Shown piece by piece: positions 44,697 through 54,780 of a stretch of 64,000 bases of DNA. The first letter of the stretch is position 1. Every line of letters starts with the position of its first letter. A program made the translations under genes and the position numbers. The notes below the pieces were generated by a model. It worked only from the letters and a program-made list of their open reading frames with translations. It was not told where the DNA came from and searched no databases. The stretch comes from Deltaproteobacteria bacterium (lineage in GTDB: Bacteria > Desulfobacterota > Binatia > Binatales > Binataceae). The DNA is taken from contig JAJXYF010000004.1 of NCBI GenBank assembly GCA_021780755.1, forward strand, positions 1 through 64,000. The letters are read 5' to 3'.

Positions 44697-44896
44697 GTCC
44701 CGCGCTTCCGATCCTTCACCACGCCTCATACGCGCCCACCACAGGTCTTATCTACGCGATCCGTATGACCGATGGTCTTTATTATCCTTGCCCTTTATCA
44801 CCGGGCGAAGCCCGCATCTTTGCCAAAGGGAAGTCTGAAATCTCCACGAGGTTTCAGGAAAATTTAGATTTCGAGTTCTTTTACAACTCTCCTTAA
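44693..44896 (+). CDS. Small ORF coupled to the VanZ-like gene, unknown
   Basis: A 67-codon frame starts with GTG at 44693, overlapping the VanZ stop as GTGA, an arrangement typical of translational coupling. The product includes YAIRMTDGLYYPCPLSPGEAR and ends [12 protein letters not shown]. The region is poorer in GC than the pump genes. No family is recognised. The stop overlaps the last codon of the convergent CoA-transferase gene. It may be real or a decayed remnant. Confidence 0.35.
   Translation: MSPALPILHHASYAPTTGLIYAIRMTDGLYYPCPLSPGEARIFAKGKSEISTRFQENLDFEFFYNSP
44869..44892 (+). repeat. Short direct repeat, copy 1, flanking the CoA-transferase gene
   Basis: TTTCGAGTTC, four variable bases, ACAACTCTCC. 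The same 24-base pattern recurs at 46258-46281 in the same orientation with 21 of 24 bases identical. In both copies GGAAAA lies 8-11 bases upstream. The two copies bracket the minus-strand CoA-transferase gene. Confidence 0.5.
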
Positions 44897-46116
44897 CGCG
44901 GCCCGCTATGCAGTATGCCGTCGGCCTCGAGTTCCCGTATCCGCTCCTCCGAATAGCCCAGCCGGTGCCGCAGAATCTCACCGTTATGTTCCCCCAGGGT
45001 CGGCGCGTCCAACTCCAACTGTCCGGGAAATTTTGAGAAGCGCAGCGGAAACCCCGGCAGCTCGAAATCCTCCATGAAGCGGTCGTGCACCGTTCTGATC
45101 GTGCCGCGCTCGCGCATGTGCGGATGGTTCATCGCCTCCTCCACCGTCAGCACCGGCGCGTACGGAATCCGATGTTCCTCGAGCAACTGACACGCCCGCT
45201 CGTCATTCGCGACGGCGTCGAGCCATCCCTGCACGATCTCGTTGAGCGCGTCTGAATTCTTCGCCCGATTCGGAACATCGACAAAGCGCGGATCCTCGAT
45301 CAGTTCGGCCTTGCCCATCGCACGGCAGAATTCGGGCCACTGATGCGGCAGGCCGCCCACGATGAAAATGTAATGTTGCTTGCCCTTGTAAATTCCGACC
45401 GGCGCCACCACGTAATGGAACGAACCCGCCCGCCGCGGACGCATCGCGCCCTTGCTCGCGCTCAGCGCCTGCACGTTCACTTCGTGGTAGCTGAAGTAAC
45501 AATCGAGCAGCGAGGTCTCGACGAATTGCCCTTCGCCCGTCCGCTCGCGATAAAGCAGGGCGGCGGTAATCGCGCTCAGCGCGGCGACCCCCGTGCTCAC
45601 GTCGCCGATTCCGAGTTGCGGGAATACCGGCGCCTTGTCGGGATCGCCGATCATGTCGAGCACACCCGCATAGGCCGCACCGATATAATCGAAGCCCGGA
45701 CGCTTCGCCAGCGGCCCGGTCTGTCCCATCGACGAAATCGAGCACATCACGATGCGCGGGTTCAGCGCGCTGACGGTCGCGTAATCCAGGCCCAGCCGCC
45801 CGATCACGCCGGGCGAAAAGTTCTCGACCATCACGTCAACCGTGCGCACCAGGTCCTTCAGGATTTCCAGGCCGCGCGGATTCCTCACGTCGATGCAGAG
45901 GCTTTTCTTTCCGCGGTTCTGCTGAATGTAGTACGCGCTGCGTCCGTCGTGCAGATACGGCAGGCCGCGCGAGAAATCGCCGATCGGCGCAATTTCGACT
46001 TTGATTATTTCGGCTCCCATCTCGGCCATCATCCGCGTGACCGTGGGTCCGGCCAGGAATTGGGTGAAGTCGAGCACCTTGTAGCCGTCGAGTACGTGCC
46101 GTGGTTGGTCGGACAT
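44893..46116 (-). CDS. CaiB/BaiF family CoA-transferase (class III)
   Basis: The 407-residue protein moves CoA between carboxylic acids. It starts [33 protein letters not shown], with [35 protein letters not shown], and the catalytic-aspartate region [15 protein letters not shown]. Length and motifs are normal for family III. ATG 46116 is supported by GGGGAGG about nine bases upstream; longer openings add unrelated residues. Possible substrates include formyl-, succinyl- or crotonobetainyl-CoA; none can be chosen. Short direct repeats lie on both sides of the gene. Confidence 0.92.
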   Translation of the reverse strand: MSDQPRHVLDGYKVLDFTQFLAGPTVTRMMAEMGAEIIKVEIAPIGDFSRGLPYLHDGRSAYYIQQNRGKKSLCIDVRNPRGLEILKDLVRTVDVMVENFSPGVIGRLGLDYATVSALNPRIVMCSISSMGQTGPLAKRPGFDYIGAAYAGVLDMIGDPDKAPVFPQLGIGDVSTGVAALSAITAALLYRERTGEGQFVETSLLDCYFSYHEVNVQALSASKGAMRPRRAGSFHYVVAPVGIYKGKQHYIFIVGGLPHQWPEFCRAMGKAELIEDPRFVDVPNRAKNSDALNEIVQGWLDAVANDERACQLLEEHRIPYAPVLTVEEAMNHPHMRERGTIRTVHDRFMEDFELPGFPLRFSKFPGQLELDAPTLGEHNGEILRHRLGYSEERIRELEADGILHSGPR

Positions 46117-46257
46117 CGGGTGCGCCTCCCCTGACGCAGCCGCACATTTCACATTCTCCGCGCGCGATCGCAAGCGATCGCGAAAAATCCGCCCAAACTG
46201 CCCTCGTTCGTCAATCGCTGAACCACGCGCTACCCGTCCTCCGGAAAAAGTCCAAGG

Positions 46258-46281
46258 TTTCGAGTTCCTCAACAACTCTCC
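46258..46281 (+). repeat. Short direct repeat, copy 2, flanking the CoA-transferase gene
   Basis: Second copy of the pattern seen at 44869-44892, differing only within the four central bases (CTCA against TTTT). It lies in the intergenic region between the CoA-transferase start and ilvD. Confidence 0.5.
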
Positions 46282-46352
46282 CGCTTGATAAAGCCGCACC
46301 CGTTGTGGTGCAATCGCGGTTTCGTGCCGTCTCGGCATTACGGAGATTTGTC

Positions 46353-48026
<1,674 letters not shown>

Positions 48027-48122
48027 CCGCCTTACAGCTTAGGTCGGGCCGCTCGTCCGGAATTACAGGGGTGCCCTCGGCGGCCGCTTGCGCAAGGATG
48101 AATTCCTTCAGGGCAAATGGTC

Positions 48123-48154
48123 GGCGAAGATGTTTCACGTGAAACATCTTCGCC
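48123..48154. promoter_or_regulatory. parS centromere-like site within a 32-bp perfect palindrome
   Basis: The 16-mer TGTTTCACGTGAAACA at 48131-48146 is identical to the consensus chromosomal parS bound by ParB (Spo0J). It is the centre of a 32-base perfect inverted repeat whose outer arms are GGCGAAGA and TCTTCGCC. It lies in the 361-base gap between ilvD and nadE, outside any gene. ParB spreading from parS guides origin segregation and SMC loading, so the site suggests that this region is near the replication origin. No parA or parB is in the window. Confidence 0.85.
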
Positions 48155-48238
48155 TGACTTACGCTTTGGACGAGAAGACGCGCCCACAGCCAGGTGATCG
48201 AACAACGTCAACGCGACCCACCGGCGGCATGGATGCCG

Positions 48239-48285
48239 GATGTTTCACGATGATAGATCTTCGCCCTGATTCCGCTTTCGCTGCC
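48239..48285 (+). repeat. Degenerate second copy of the parS region
   Basis: About 110 bases after the parS palindrome, the sequence GATGTTTCACG is repeated, followed by seven changed bases, ATCTTCGCC and a similar downstream tail ending CGCTTT. One half of the 16-mer (TGTTTCAC) is intact and the other half has diverged. The rest of the 48027-48387 gap holds no supported gene; nadE starts at 48388. Confidence 0.6.
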
Positions 48286-48387
48286 GGAGGCCTGCTATAC
48301 GATTAGTTTAGTTGTAACATTGAAGCCGACGAGTGGTTCCGGCCTGACCGGCCACCATCAGGCGCGCGTGCTGGAAGAGGACGTTAG

Positions 48388-50457
48388 GTGAAAGCGGGAG
48401 CGGAATTCTACAACCTGTACAATCACGACTTCATCCGGGTCGCCGTCGGCATTCCATCCGTGCGCGTGGCGGACCCCGCCTACAACGCCGACCAGACCAT
48501 CGCATTGATCGAACAGGCGGTGGATCGCAAGGCGCTCCTGGTGCTCTTTCCCGAACTCGGGCTTTCGGCCTACACCTGCGACGATTTGTTCCATCAGCGC
48601 GCCCTGCTCGACGGGTGCCGCGACGGGCTCGCGAAGATTCTCGCGGCCTCCGCCTCGTGGCCGATCGTGGCGGCGGTCGGGATGCCGCTAGAGGTTGACC
48701 ATCTCCTTTATAACTGCGCGGTGCTCATCAATCGCGGACGCATCCTCGGCGTCGTGCCCAAGACCTATCCGCCGAACTATCGCGAGTTCTACGAATTGCG
48801 GCAGTTCAATCCGGGCGACAACGCCCTGCGCAGCGAAATCGAGATCGCCGGGCAGCGCAAAGTCCCGTTCGGCAGCCGCATTCTTTTTCAGGCCGGCGAT
48901 ATTCCCGCGCTTACGATTCACGCCGAGATTTGCGAGGACCTGTGGGTCCCCATTCCGCCGTCGTCGCACGCGGCCCTGGCCGGCGCCACCGTGCTGTTGA
49001 ACCTTTCGGCCTCGAATATCACGGTCGGCAAGGCCGACTATCGGCGCGAACTGGTCGCGAGCCAGTCCGCGCGATGCCTCGCCGCATATCTCTACTCCGC
49101 GGCCGGCTCGGGAGAATCGACCACCGACCTTGCGTGGGACGGCCACGCGCTGATTTGCGAGAACGGCAATCTGATCGGCGAATCCCAACGCTTCCATTAC
49201 GGCGCGCAACTGATCTGTTCGGAGATCGATCTCGAACGGCTGGCGCAGGAGCGGATGCGCCAGACCAGCTTCGGCTACTCGATTCGCAACGAACGCGCGG
49301 CGCTGACGGATTTTCGCACCGTGACGTTTGCCGCACAGCCGCCGCTGACCGAGCGCCTGCCGCTGGAGCGCCGCTACGAGCGCTTTCCCTACGTGCCGTC
49401 CGATCCCGCGCGGCGCGGTGAACGCTGCGCGGAGGTTTACGAAATCCAGGTGCAAGGCCTCGCGAGCCGGCTCAAATCAAGCGGCCTCAAGCGCGTCGTG
49501 CTCGGTATCTCGGGCGGCATCGATTCGACCCACGCGCTGCTGGTCTGTGCGCAGGCGCTCGACCGCCTCGGCTATCCGCGCGGCAATCTGCTCGCCTACA
49601 CAATGCCGGGGTTCGCGACCAGCGCGCGCACGCTCGCGCAGGCGCGCCGCCTGATGGCGGCGATCGAATGCGAAGCGCACGAACTTGACATCCGCCCGAG
49701 CGCGCTGCAGATGCTGAAAGACATCGGCCATCCGTATACCGACGGCCGCGAGCAGTACGACGTCACTTTCGAGAACGTGCAGGCGGGCGAGCGCACCAGC
49801 CATCTGTTCCGCCTCGCCAACCTCAATGACGCGATCGTCGTCGGTACCGGCGACTTGAGCGAACTCGCGTTGGGCTGGTGCACCTATGGTGTCGGCGACC
49901 ACATGTCGCATTACGCGATCAACGCGAGCGTGCCCAAGACGCTCATCCAGCACGTCATCCGCTGGGTCGCCGATACGCATCGGTTCGGTGCGGAGGCGAG
50001 TGCGACGCTGCTCGAGATTCTCGCCACCCAAATCAGTCCCGAACTGGTGCCGGCGCGCGCGGGCGCCAGCGAGCCCGAGCAGGACACGGAATCGATTCTC
50101 GGCCCCTACGAGCTGCACGATTTTACGCTCTACTACACCCTGCGGTTCGGCTTTCCGCCGCCGAAGATCGCGTTCCTGGCGTGGTCGGCGTGGCACGATC
50201 GGACGCTGGGGACGTGGCCTGAGATTCCCGCCGACAAGCGTCACCAATACACGATGGCGCAAATCAAGACTCACCTGCGGACTTTTCTTTATCGCTTCTT
50301 CAAGACGAGTCAGTTCAAGCGAAGCTGTATTCCGAATGCGCCCAAAGTCGGCTCTGGTGGATCGCTCTCGCCGCGCGGGGACTATCGCGCACCAAGCGAT
50401 AGCGCGGCCGACGCGTGGCTATCGCAACTCGATCTGATCCCGGAGGGCGCCCCGTAA
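48388..50457 (+). CDS. nadE: Glutamine-dependent NAD+ synthetase
   Basis: The enzyme converts deamido-NAD to NAD, using ammonia released from glutamine. The 689-residue protein has an N-terminal nitrilase-type glutaminase domain (about 15-300) with the catalytic Glu in FPELGLSAY, Lys in [14 protein letters not shown] and Cys in HAEICEDLW, then the synthetase domain with the P-loop [11 protein letters not shown] and [13 protein letters not shown]. Length fits the long bacterial form. It starts with GTG. Its last 42 bases lie inside a 123-base repeat whose second copy is 1.6 kb downstream. Confidence 0.95.
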   Translation: MKAGAEFYNLYNHDFIRVAVGIPSVRVADPAYNADQTIALIEQAVDRKALLVLFPELGLSAYTCDDLFHQRALLDGCRDGLAKILAASASWPIVAAVGMPLEVDHLLYNCAVLINRGRILGVVPKTYPPNYREFYELRQFNPGDNALRSEIEIAGQRKVPFGSRILFQAGDIPALTIHAEICEDLWVPIPPSSHAALAGATVLLNLSASNITVGKADYRRELVASQSARCLAAYLYSAAGSGESTTDLAWDGHALICENGNLIGESQRFHYGAQLICSEIDLERLAQERMRQTSFGYSIRNERAALTDFRTVTFAAQPPLTERLPLERRYERFPYVPSDPARRGERCAEVYEIQVQGLASRLKSSGLKRVVLGISGGIDSTHALLVCAQALDRLGYPRGNLLAYTMPGFATSARTLAQARRLMAAIECEAHELDIRPSALQMLKDIGHPYTDGREQYDVTFENVQAGERTSHLFRLANLNDAIVVGTGDLSELALGWCTYGVGDHMSHYAINASVPKTLIQHVIRWVADTHRFGAEASATLLEILATQISPELVPARAGASEPEQDTESILGPYELHDFTLYYTLRFGFPPPKIAFLAWSAWHDRTLGTWPEIPADKRHQYTMAQIKTHLRTFLYRFFKTSQFKRSCIPNAPKVGSGGSLSPRGDYRAPSDSAADAWLSQLDLIPEGAP

Positions 50458-50538
50458 CGGTTCGTGCCGGGGGGTTACGGGGGAGCTGGGCGGGTGGAGT
50501 TCAGCGTGGTGATGGCGGCGGCAATCTGTTTGCTCAAG
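50416..50538 (+). repeat. 123-bp direct repeat, copy A
   Basis: This copy covers the last 42 bases of nadE and the following 81 bases. The second copy is at 52041-52162. By eye they differ at about six positions and one G in a G-run. Read on the minus strand, copy A also holds a truncated C-terminal end of the lipoprotein gene (KQIAAAITTLNSTRPAP), which is intact only in copy B. Confidence 0.85.
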
Positions 50539-50699
50539 AATCGTGGGGACGTCGGAGCGATAGTCTTGGCAAACAACGCGATCTATGCGCTAAATGCGTC
50601 GCGACCGAAGCGAGACAGGTGGGCGTCCGTGTTGATCCCTATGATTTTTCTGGCGGGTTCAACCGTTCTGTCGGCGGCGTCAAGGTGCTGAATCCAGTT

Positions 50700-50996
50700 T
50701 CATTTACTTGGGATGACAGCGTCGGCGGCGATTGACTTCTGGTTGACTTTGTGCACGACCAAGCCCTGGTTGACTTGTTCGAGGGCTAATCGACCGATGT
50801 AGGCCACCATCTGATTCGGCTCATTAATCCATCGCGGCGAGGTCCGGTGGCGCACGGCGCCCATGCGCTCGTTGCGAACACGAATGACAAGGCCGAAAGG
50901 AAGACTGGCGGTACTTTCTTGCGCATGCTCAGATCTCCTAATTAGCCGGGCATGGCGTCGGGGCGTCGCAAGAATGCTGTGCTGCTCGATGTTCAA
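50700..50996 (-). CDS. Low-confidence small ORF inside the repeat-bracketed insert
   Basis: A 98-codon frame opens with TTG overlapping the stop of the preceding minus-strand gene (TTGA). The product is polar and basic, with MVAYIGRLALEQVNQGLVVHKVNQKS near its end, and matches no family I recognise. It could be translated by coupling or be non-coding decay. An internal ATG (for MVAYIG) would give only about 36 residues. Confidence 0.25.
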   Translation of the reverse strand: MNIEQHSILATPRRHARLIRRSEHAQESTASLPFGLVIRVRNERMGAVRHRTSPRWINEPNQMVAYIGRLALEQVNQGLVVHKVNQKSIAADAVIPSK

Positions 50997-52021
50997 TTAT
51001 CGTTTGGGCTCCATTGTTCGGTATCAACCTCGTAGGTACTGATTGGCCCGAGTTGGAGTGTGCGAAGGTTGTCGCTTGCATCCACCGCCACAGACGAATC
51101 AGAGTCCGAAGCTAAAGACTTCAAATTGTTAAGTGCTTCAGGTGTACCGATATCGGTGAATACAGTGGCGGCAAACTCGCGAGTTAGTGGATCGTCGCTC
51201 TCGGACCACCTCACCGCATCAGCCATGCCGGCATCGCGAGAAATACCTAAGAAGCGCTCGGTCTTCGCCTCCTCGGCCTTCAGACAGTCCGTATCGTAGC
51301 TGTTGGTAGCGAGTGCAGAATTAGCCGTGGGAACGACCTGCGGCAGTCCGATAACCCGCCCCTCCACGTGTGGCCCATCGTCGCCCGTAGACTGGCTCTT
51401 GGAAGTTGTGGCCTCTTCGGGAGCGGGTGTTAGCTGCAGAGCTGCAATATTGGTCTTCAGCTCGGCCAGGCGCTGCCGATAGTAATCTTTGAATTGAGCG
51501 CTAACGTCAGCATACTCATTTCCGGTCCATGCAAAAATAACCGGCCATTCCAATCCGCAGTGGGCGCCTCCTTGATAGCCGCCCACCTCCATTTCAATAA
51601 CGAGCTCAAGTCGTCCATCACCGGCGATATCCTTGATCAATTTGGTGACGTTTTCGCCTTGACCTATCTCGGCGGAAGTAGGTCCGGCGGATTGAAACCC
51701 GTCTGGAGTGCGATCAGTGATCTCAATGTCATTGCAGAACCCGCGACCGCTGGAATCAGAGGCGGCAACCAGCGACAGAGTGCCGTTCCGGCGCAAGTCC
51801 GCGAAGGCGAATGAACAGAGGCTTGGGCTATTCTCGGTTGTATCGCCGAGCCCTAAAAGCTGCTCCACCTCGCTCCGCGTTGGGCGTTCTTTGGCGAGGT
51901 TGTGAGGTGCGGTAACCGCCCAGTTGGCGGACGCCAGCGTCGGCACCGCTGCTTGCGCTACCGCAATTGACGAAAAAAGACAGGTCAGAAGACAAACCAC
52001 GGATGCAGTTACTTTCTTCAT
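50993..52021 (-). CDS. Secreted protein of unknown function, repeat-like C-terminal part
   Basis: The 342-residue precursor has a clear signal peptide (MKKVTASVVCLLTCLFSSIAVAQA). The middle (about 75-190) contains FADLRRNGTLSLVAAS and DIAGDGRLELVIEMEVGGYQGG, segments like the strands and Asp/Gly loops of FG-GAP or VCBS beta-propellers. The C-terminal 80 residues (DDPLTREFAATVFTDIGTPEALNNLKSLASD) look like HEAT-type helical repeats. Base composition is visibly less GC-rich than nadE and the mla genes. It fills most of the 1.5-kb insert between the 123-base repeats. Function is not known. Confidence 0.6.
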   Translation of the reverse strand: MKKVTASVVCLLTCLFSSIAVAQAAVPTLASANWAVTAPHNLAKERPTRSEVEQLLGLGDTTENSPSLCSFAFADLRRNGTLSLVAASDSSGRGFCNDIEITDRTPDGFQSAGPTSAEIGQGENVTKLIKDIAGDGRLELVIEMEVGGYQGGAHCGLEWPVIFAWTGNEYADVSAQFKDYYRQRLAELKTNIAALQLTPAPEEATTSKSQSTGDDGPHVEGRVIGLPQVVPTANSALATNSYDTDCLKAEEAKTERFLGISRDAGMADAVRWSESDDPLTREFAATVFTDIGTPEALNNLKSLASDSDSSVAVDASDNLRTLQLGPISTYEVDTEQWSPNDN

Positions 52022-52040
52022 AGTGTGCAACTCTTGCAGT

Positions 52041-52162
52041 TGGCTCGCGCAACTCGATCTGATCCCGGACGCCTCCCCGTAACGGTTCGTGCCGGGGGTT
52101 ACGGGGGAGCTGCGCGGGTGGAGTTCAGCGTGGTGATGGCGGCGGCAATCTGTTTGCTCAAG
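52041..52162 (+). repeat. 123-bp direct repeat, copy B
   Basis: The copy matches 50416-50538 with about 94% identity by eye and lacks one G. It contains a broken copy of the nadE end (CAACTCGATCTGATCCCGGA, then diverging) and the intact 3' end of the minus-strand lipoprotein gene. Confidence 0.85.
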
Positions 52163-52779
52163 TCGCTCAAGTCGGTGCTGAGCGCGGCTGCCGCAGCGTC
52201 CATTGAAGTGCCAGAGGCATTCGCGCTTGAACTACCGGCGGCGGCGGGCTGAGCGCCGGCGCTTTCGCTGAAATTCGACTGGCGCGAAAGCAGCGGCCGG
52301 TCGCTATGGCCGTCGCGGATTACCCAGTTGGCCGCGAGTTGCGTACCGCCGGAGCCGTCGCGTTCGAAGCGCTCGACCGTTACCTCGATGCGATAGTTGA
52401 ATTTGGCCGAGGAGTACCATGGAAACGGCACGACCTGGTCGGTGCCGAGCAAGGTCGCGAGGTTGAGCGCGAGCACGCGGCGGAAGCTCTCGTCGAGCGG
52501 CTCGGCCCAGCGATCGGTGGTGGACAGGTCGACGCGATTGGGCGAGACGCGGGTGACGACTTCGAGATGGGAAAGATAGTCGGGGAATTTGACCGGGCCC
52601 AGGCCGATGGCGAACTGGTGCGCGGGGAGCGGCGTTGGTTGGGCCGCGTCGGCGTTGGCGATCGGGGTCAGCACGTAGAACTTCGTGGGGTCGGGACGCG
52701 GCGCTAATAAAGAGGAACACCCGGGGGCCAGCGCCAGCGCGGAGATCGCGAGGAAAAGCAGGGAGATGAGCCGTTTCAT
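52099..52779 (-). CDS. ABC-type transport auxiliary lipoprotein (PqiC/YmbA-like)
   Basis: The 226-residue precursor has a lipobox (LALAPGC, lipidated Cys about residue 21). The mature protein has the ABC_trans_aux fold: FYVLTPI, IGLGPVKFPDYLSHLEVVTRVSPNRVDLSTTDRWAEPLDESFRRVLALNL. Such lipoproteins sit on the inner face of the outer membrane and work with MCE proteins in lipid transport. The ATG overlaps the mlaD-like stop by four bases (ATGA), so it is the last gene of the mla cluster. The Ala/Ser-rich stretch near residues 170-200 is a linker. Confidence 0.87.
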   Translation of the reverse strand: MKRLISLLFLAISALALAPGCSSLLAPRPDPTKFYVLTPIANADAAQPTPLPAHQFAIGLGPVKFPDYLSHLEVVTRVSPNRVDLSTTDRWAEPLDESFRRVLALNLATLLGTDQVVPFPWYSSAKFNYRIEVTVERFERDGSGGTQLAANWVIRDGHSDRPLLSRQSNFSESAGAQPAAAGSSSANASGTSMDAAAAALSTDLSDLSKQIAAAITTLNSTRAAPP

Positions 52780-53762
52780 TGGCCGCCTTTCTGGTAGGAA
52801 CGGCCGCGCACGAAGGCGTCGGGATTGCGCTCGAGATATTCGGCCAATTGACGAATCGCGCGCGCGGCCTCCGAAAGATCGACCATCGTATGGTTCGCCT
52901 GGTAGAGCAGGGGCGCGTCGGGGCGCAGCGTATCGTCGAGGTGAGCCAGCGTGAGCTGGGTCTTTTTGAAGGTGGCGTCGGCATTTTGCGCGGTGGTCTG
53001 GATGCTCGCGCCCATCGGTCCGATCTCGCGGTCGAGATGCACGGTCAGGGTGCGGATGCTCTCGGAGGTCCGGTCGAGGCTCTGGCCGGTCTGCTTCAAG
53101 GAGGCCAGGGATTCTTTGAGATCCTCTGAGGTTGCGAGGTTTCTCACGGCGGCGAGCGCCTGGGTGGCGGTAACGACGAGTTGGTCGAGATGGACCTTGT
53201 CGAGCTGGTCCATCAGCTTCATGGCGACCGATTGCGCCTGTTCCAAGGCGGTCGGCAGGGTCGGAATTTCCATGTAAGCGGAATTGTTCTGGCTGGCCGC
53301 AAAGCGCTCGGGGCTGCCCGGATGCATGTCGAGGTCAATGTAAAGGAGACCCGTCAGCAAGCTCTCGGTGGCCAATTGAGCGCGCAGGCCGCGGCTGATC
53401 GCGAGCTTCATACCGGCCGGATCGACGACGTTGATATAGGAGACCCCGCGCTTCAGAATGCGGCCCTCGTCGAGCTGAATCACGACCGGGATCTTGATTT
53501 CATTGGAATTCCCGAGGTTCACGGGGCCGGTGGCGGCGTTGAGGCTGAGCAGAATCTCGCGCACCTCACCGATCTCGACGCCCTTGAATTTGACCGCCGC
53601 GCCGACGCGCAGGCCGTTGACGTTGCCGTCGAAAAAGCAGACGAACTGATGCGACTGCTGGAACAGATTGCGCGATCCGAGGATTGCGACTGCCGCGACC
53701 CCCAGCGCGATTGCGCCGATGACGAAAGCGCCGACGAAGGCCGGGTTTGCCCGTTTAGCCAT
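52776..53762 (-). CDS. mlaD: MlaD-like MCE family protein
   Basis: The 328-residue protein has one N-terminal membrane helix (FVGAFVIGAIALGVAAVAIL) and an MCE domain (about 40-120) with FDGNVNGLRVGAAVKFKGVEIGEV. A long helical part follows (about 160-310). MCE proteins form periplasmic hexamer rings that carry phospholipids or sterols between membranes, using the MlaE-MlaF ABC core. It overlaps mlaF by eight bases and the lipoprotein gene by four, so the three are translationally linked. Confidence 0.9.
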   Translation of the reverse strand: MAKRANPAFVGAFVIGAIALGVAAVAILGSRNLFQQSHQFVCFFDGNVNGLRVGAAVKFKGVEIGEVREILLSLNAATGPVNLGNSNEIKIPVVIQLDEGRILKRGVSYINVVDPAGMKLAISRGLRAQLATESLLTGLLYIDLDMHPGSPERFAASQNNSAYMEIPTLPTALEQAQSVAMKLMDQLDKVHLDQLVVTATQALAAVRNLATSEDLKESLASLKQTGQSLDRTSESIRTLTVHLDREIGPMGASIQTTAQNADATFKKTQLTLAHLDDTLRPDAPLLYQANHTMVDLSEAARAIRQLAEYLERNPDAFVRGRSYQKGGQ

Positions 53763-54588
53763 GTGCCTTCTCCGAGTTTGGCGGTGGCTCGCCGCGAGTG
53801 AGAAACTCCAGTACCCGCGGCTCGGTGGAATGGGTGAGCAACTCGTGCGGATCGCCGCGGGCGATCATGGTGTGAGTCTCAGCGTCGAGAAACACGCTGT
53901 TATTGGCGATGGTGAAGATGCTCGGCAGTTCATGGCTGACGACGACCACGGTCGCGCCGAGGCTGTCGCGCAACGCCAGGATGAGTTCGTCGAGCAATCG
54001 GGAGCTCACCGGGTCGAGGCCCGCTGACGGCTCGTCAAAGAACAGGATATCGGGATCGAGGGCGATCGCGCGGGCGAGACCGGCGCGCTTCTGCATGCCG
54101 CCGCTGATTTGGCTGGGGTAGTAATCCTCGAAGCCCTTGAGGCCGACCAGCGCGAGCTTGAGCGAGGCGATTTCGCGAATCTCGCGCGGGCTCAGATCGG
54201 TGAACTCGCCGAGCGGCAGGCCGATATTCTCCGCGAGCGTCATCGAACTCCACAACGCACCCGACTGGTAGAGCACGCCGAACCGCCGCAGGGTCGCCTC
54301 GCGTTCTTGCGGGGGCGCGGCGGTGAAATTCACTCCATCGTAGAGAATCTCGCCGCGGGTGGGTTCCATCAGTCCGATCAGATGGCGGAGCAGGGTGCTT
54401 TTGCCGCATCCCGAAGCGCCCATGATGACGAAGACGTCGCCATGGCGCACGGTGAAGTTGAGATCGCGCATCAGGACGAAGGCGCCGTAAGCCATGGTGA
54501 GGTCGCGGACCTCGATATGTGGCGGGCGATTGTTCGCCGTACCGTTTGCCGCCGCCGCACCGCCGCTCGCACTATTTTCAGTGGACAA
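53755..54588 (-). CDS. mlaF: MlaF-like ABC transporter ATP-binding protein
   Basis: The 277-residue ATPase has the Walker A GASGCGKSTLL, Q-loop YQSGALWSSMTLAENIGLPL, signature ISGGMQKRAGLARAIA, Walker B PDILFFDEPSAGLDP and the H-loop VVVSHE. The sequence around the signature is typical of the MCE-associated (MlaF/Ttg2A) group. It powers lipid transport with MlaE and MlaD. Start MSTENSASGG follows a 192-base gap after mlaE that may hold an internal promoter. Confidence 0.93.
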   Translation of the reverse strand: MSTENSASGGAAAANGTANNRPPHIEVRDLTMAYGAFVLMRDLNFTVRHGDVFVIMGASGCGKSTLLRHLIGLMEPTRGEILYDGVNFTAAPPQEREATLRRFGVLYQSGALWSSMTLAENIGLPLGEFTDLSPREIREIASLKLALVGLKGFEDYYPSQISGGMQKRAGLARAIALDPDILFFDEPSAGLDPVSSRLLDELILALRDSLGATVVVVSHELPSIFTIANNSVFLDAETHTMIARGDPHELLTHSTEPRVLEFLTRGEPPPNSEKAHG

Positions 54589-54780
54589 TCTGATCGCGCC
54601 TTCGGCTTCCCATCTCGATATACAATAGCGTCATTTGGGGCGAGAGGCTTCCCTTCAAATTACTTGCTGCCCGATCTCATCCCGCGCGGCCTTCAAGTCT
54701 CGCGATCGTGGGAAAGGCACCTGCACTTCAGATCTTTCGGGTGGTTGCCTTCGCCATCGTGGTTGTCATTAGAGGAGCCG

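Noticed and set aside
50416-52162. Interpretation of the repeat-bracketed segment as a classic insertion sequence
   Set aside because: There is no transposase, no terminal inverted repeat was noticed, and a 123-base duplication is far too long for a target-site duplication.
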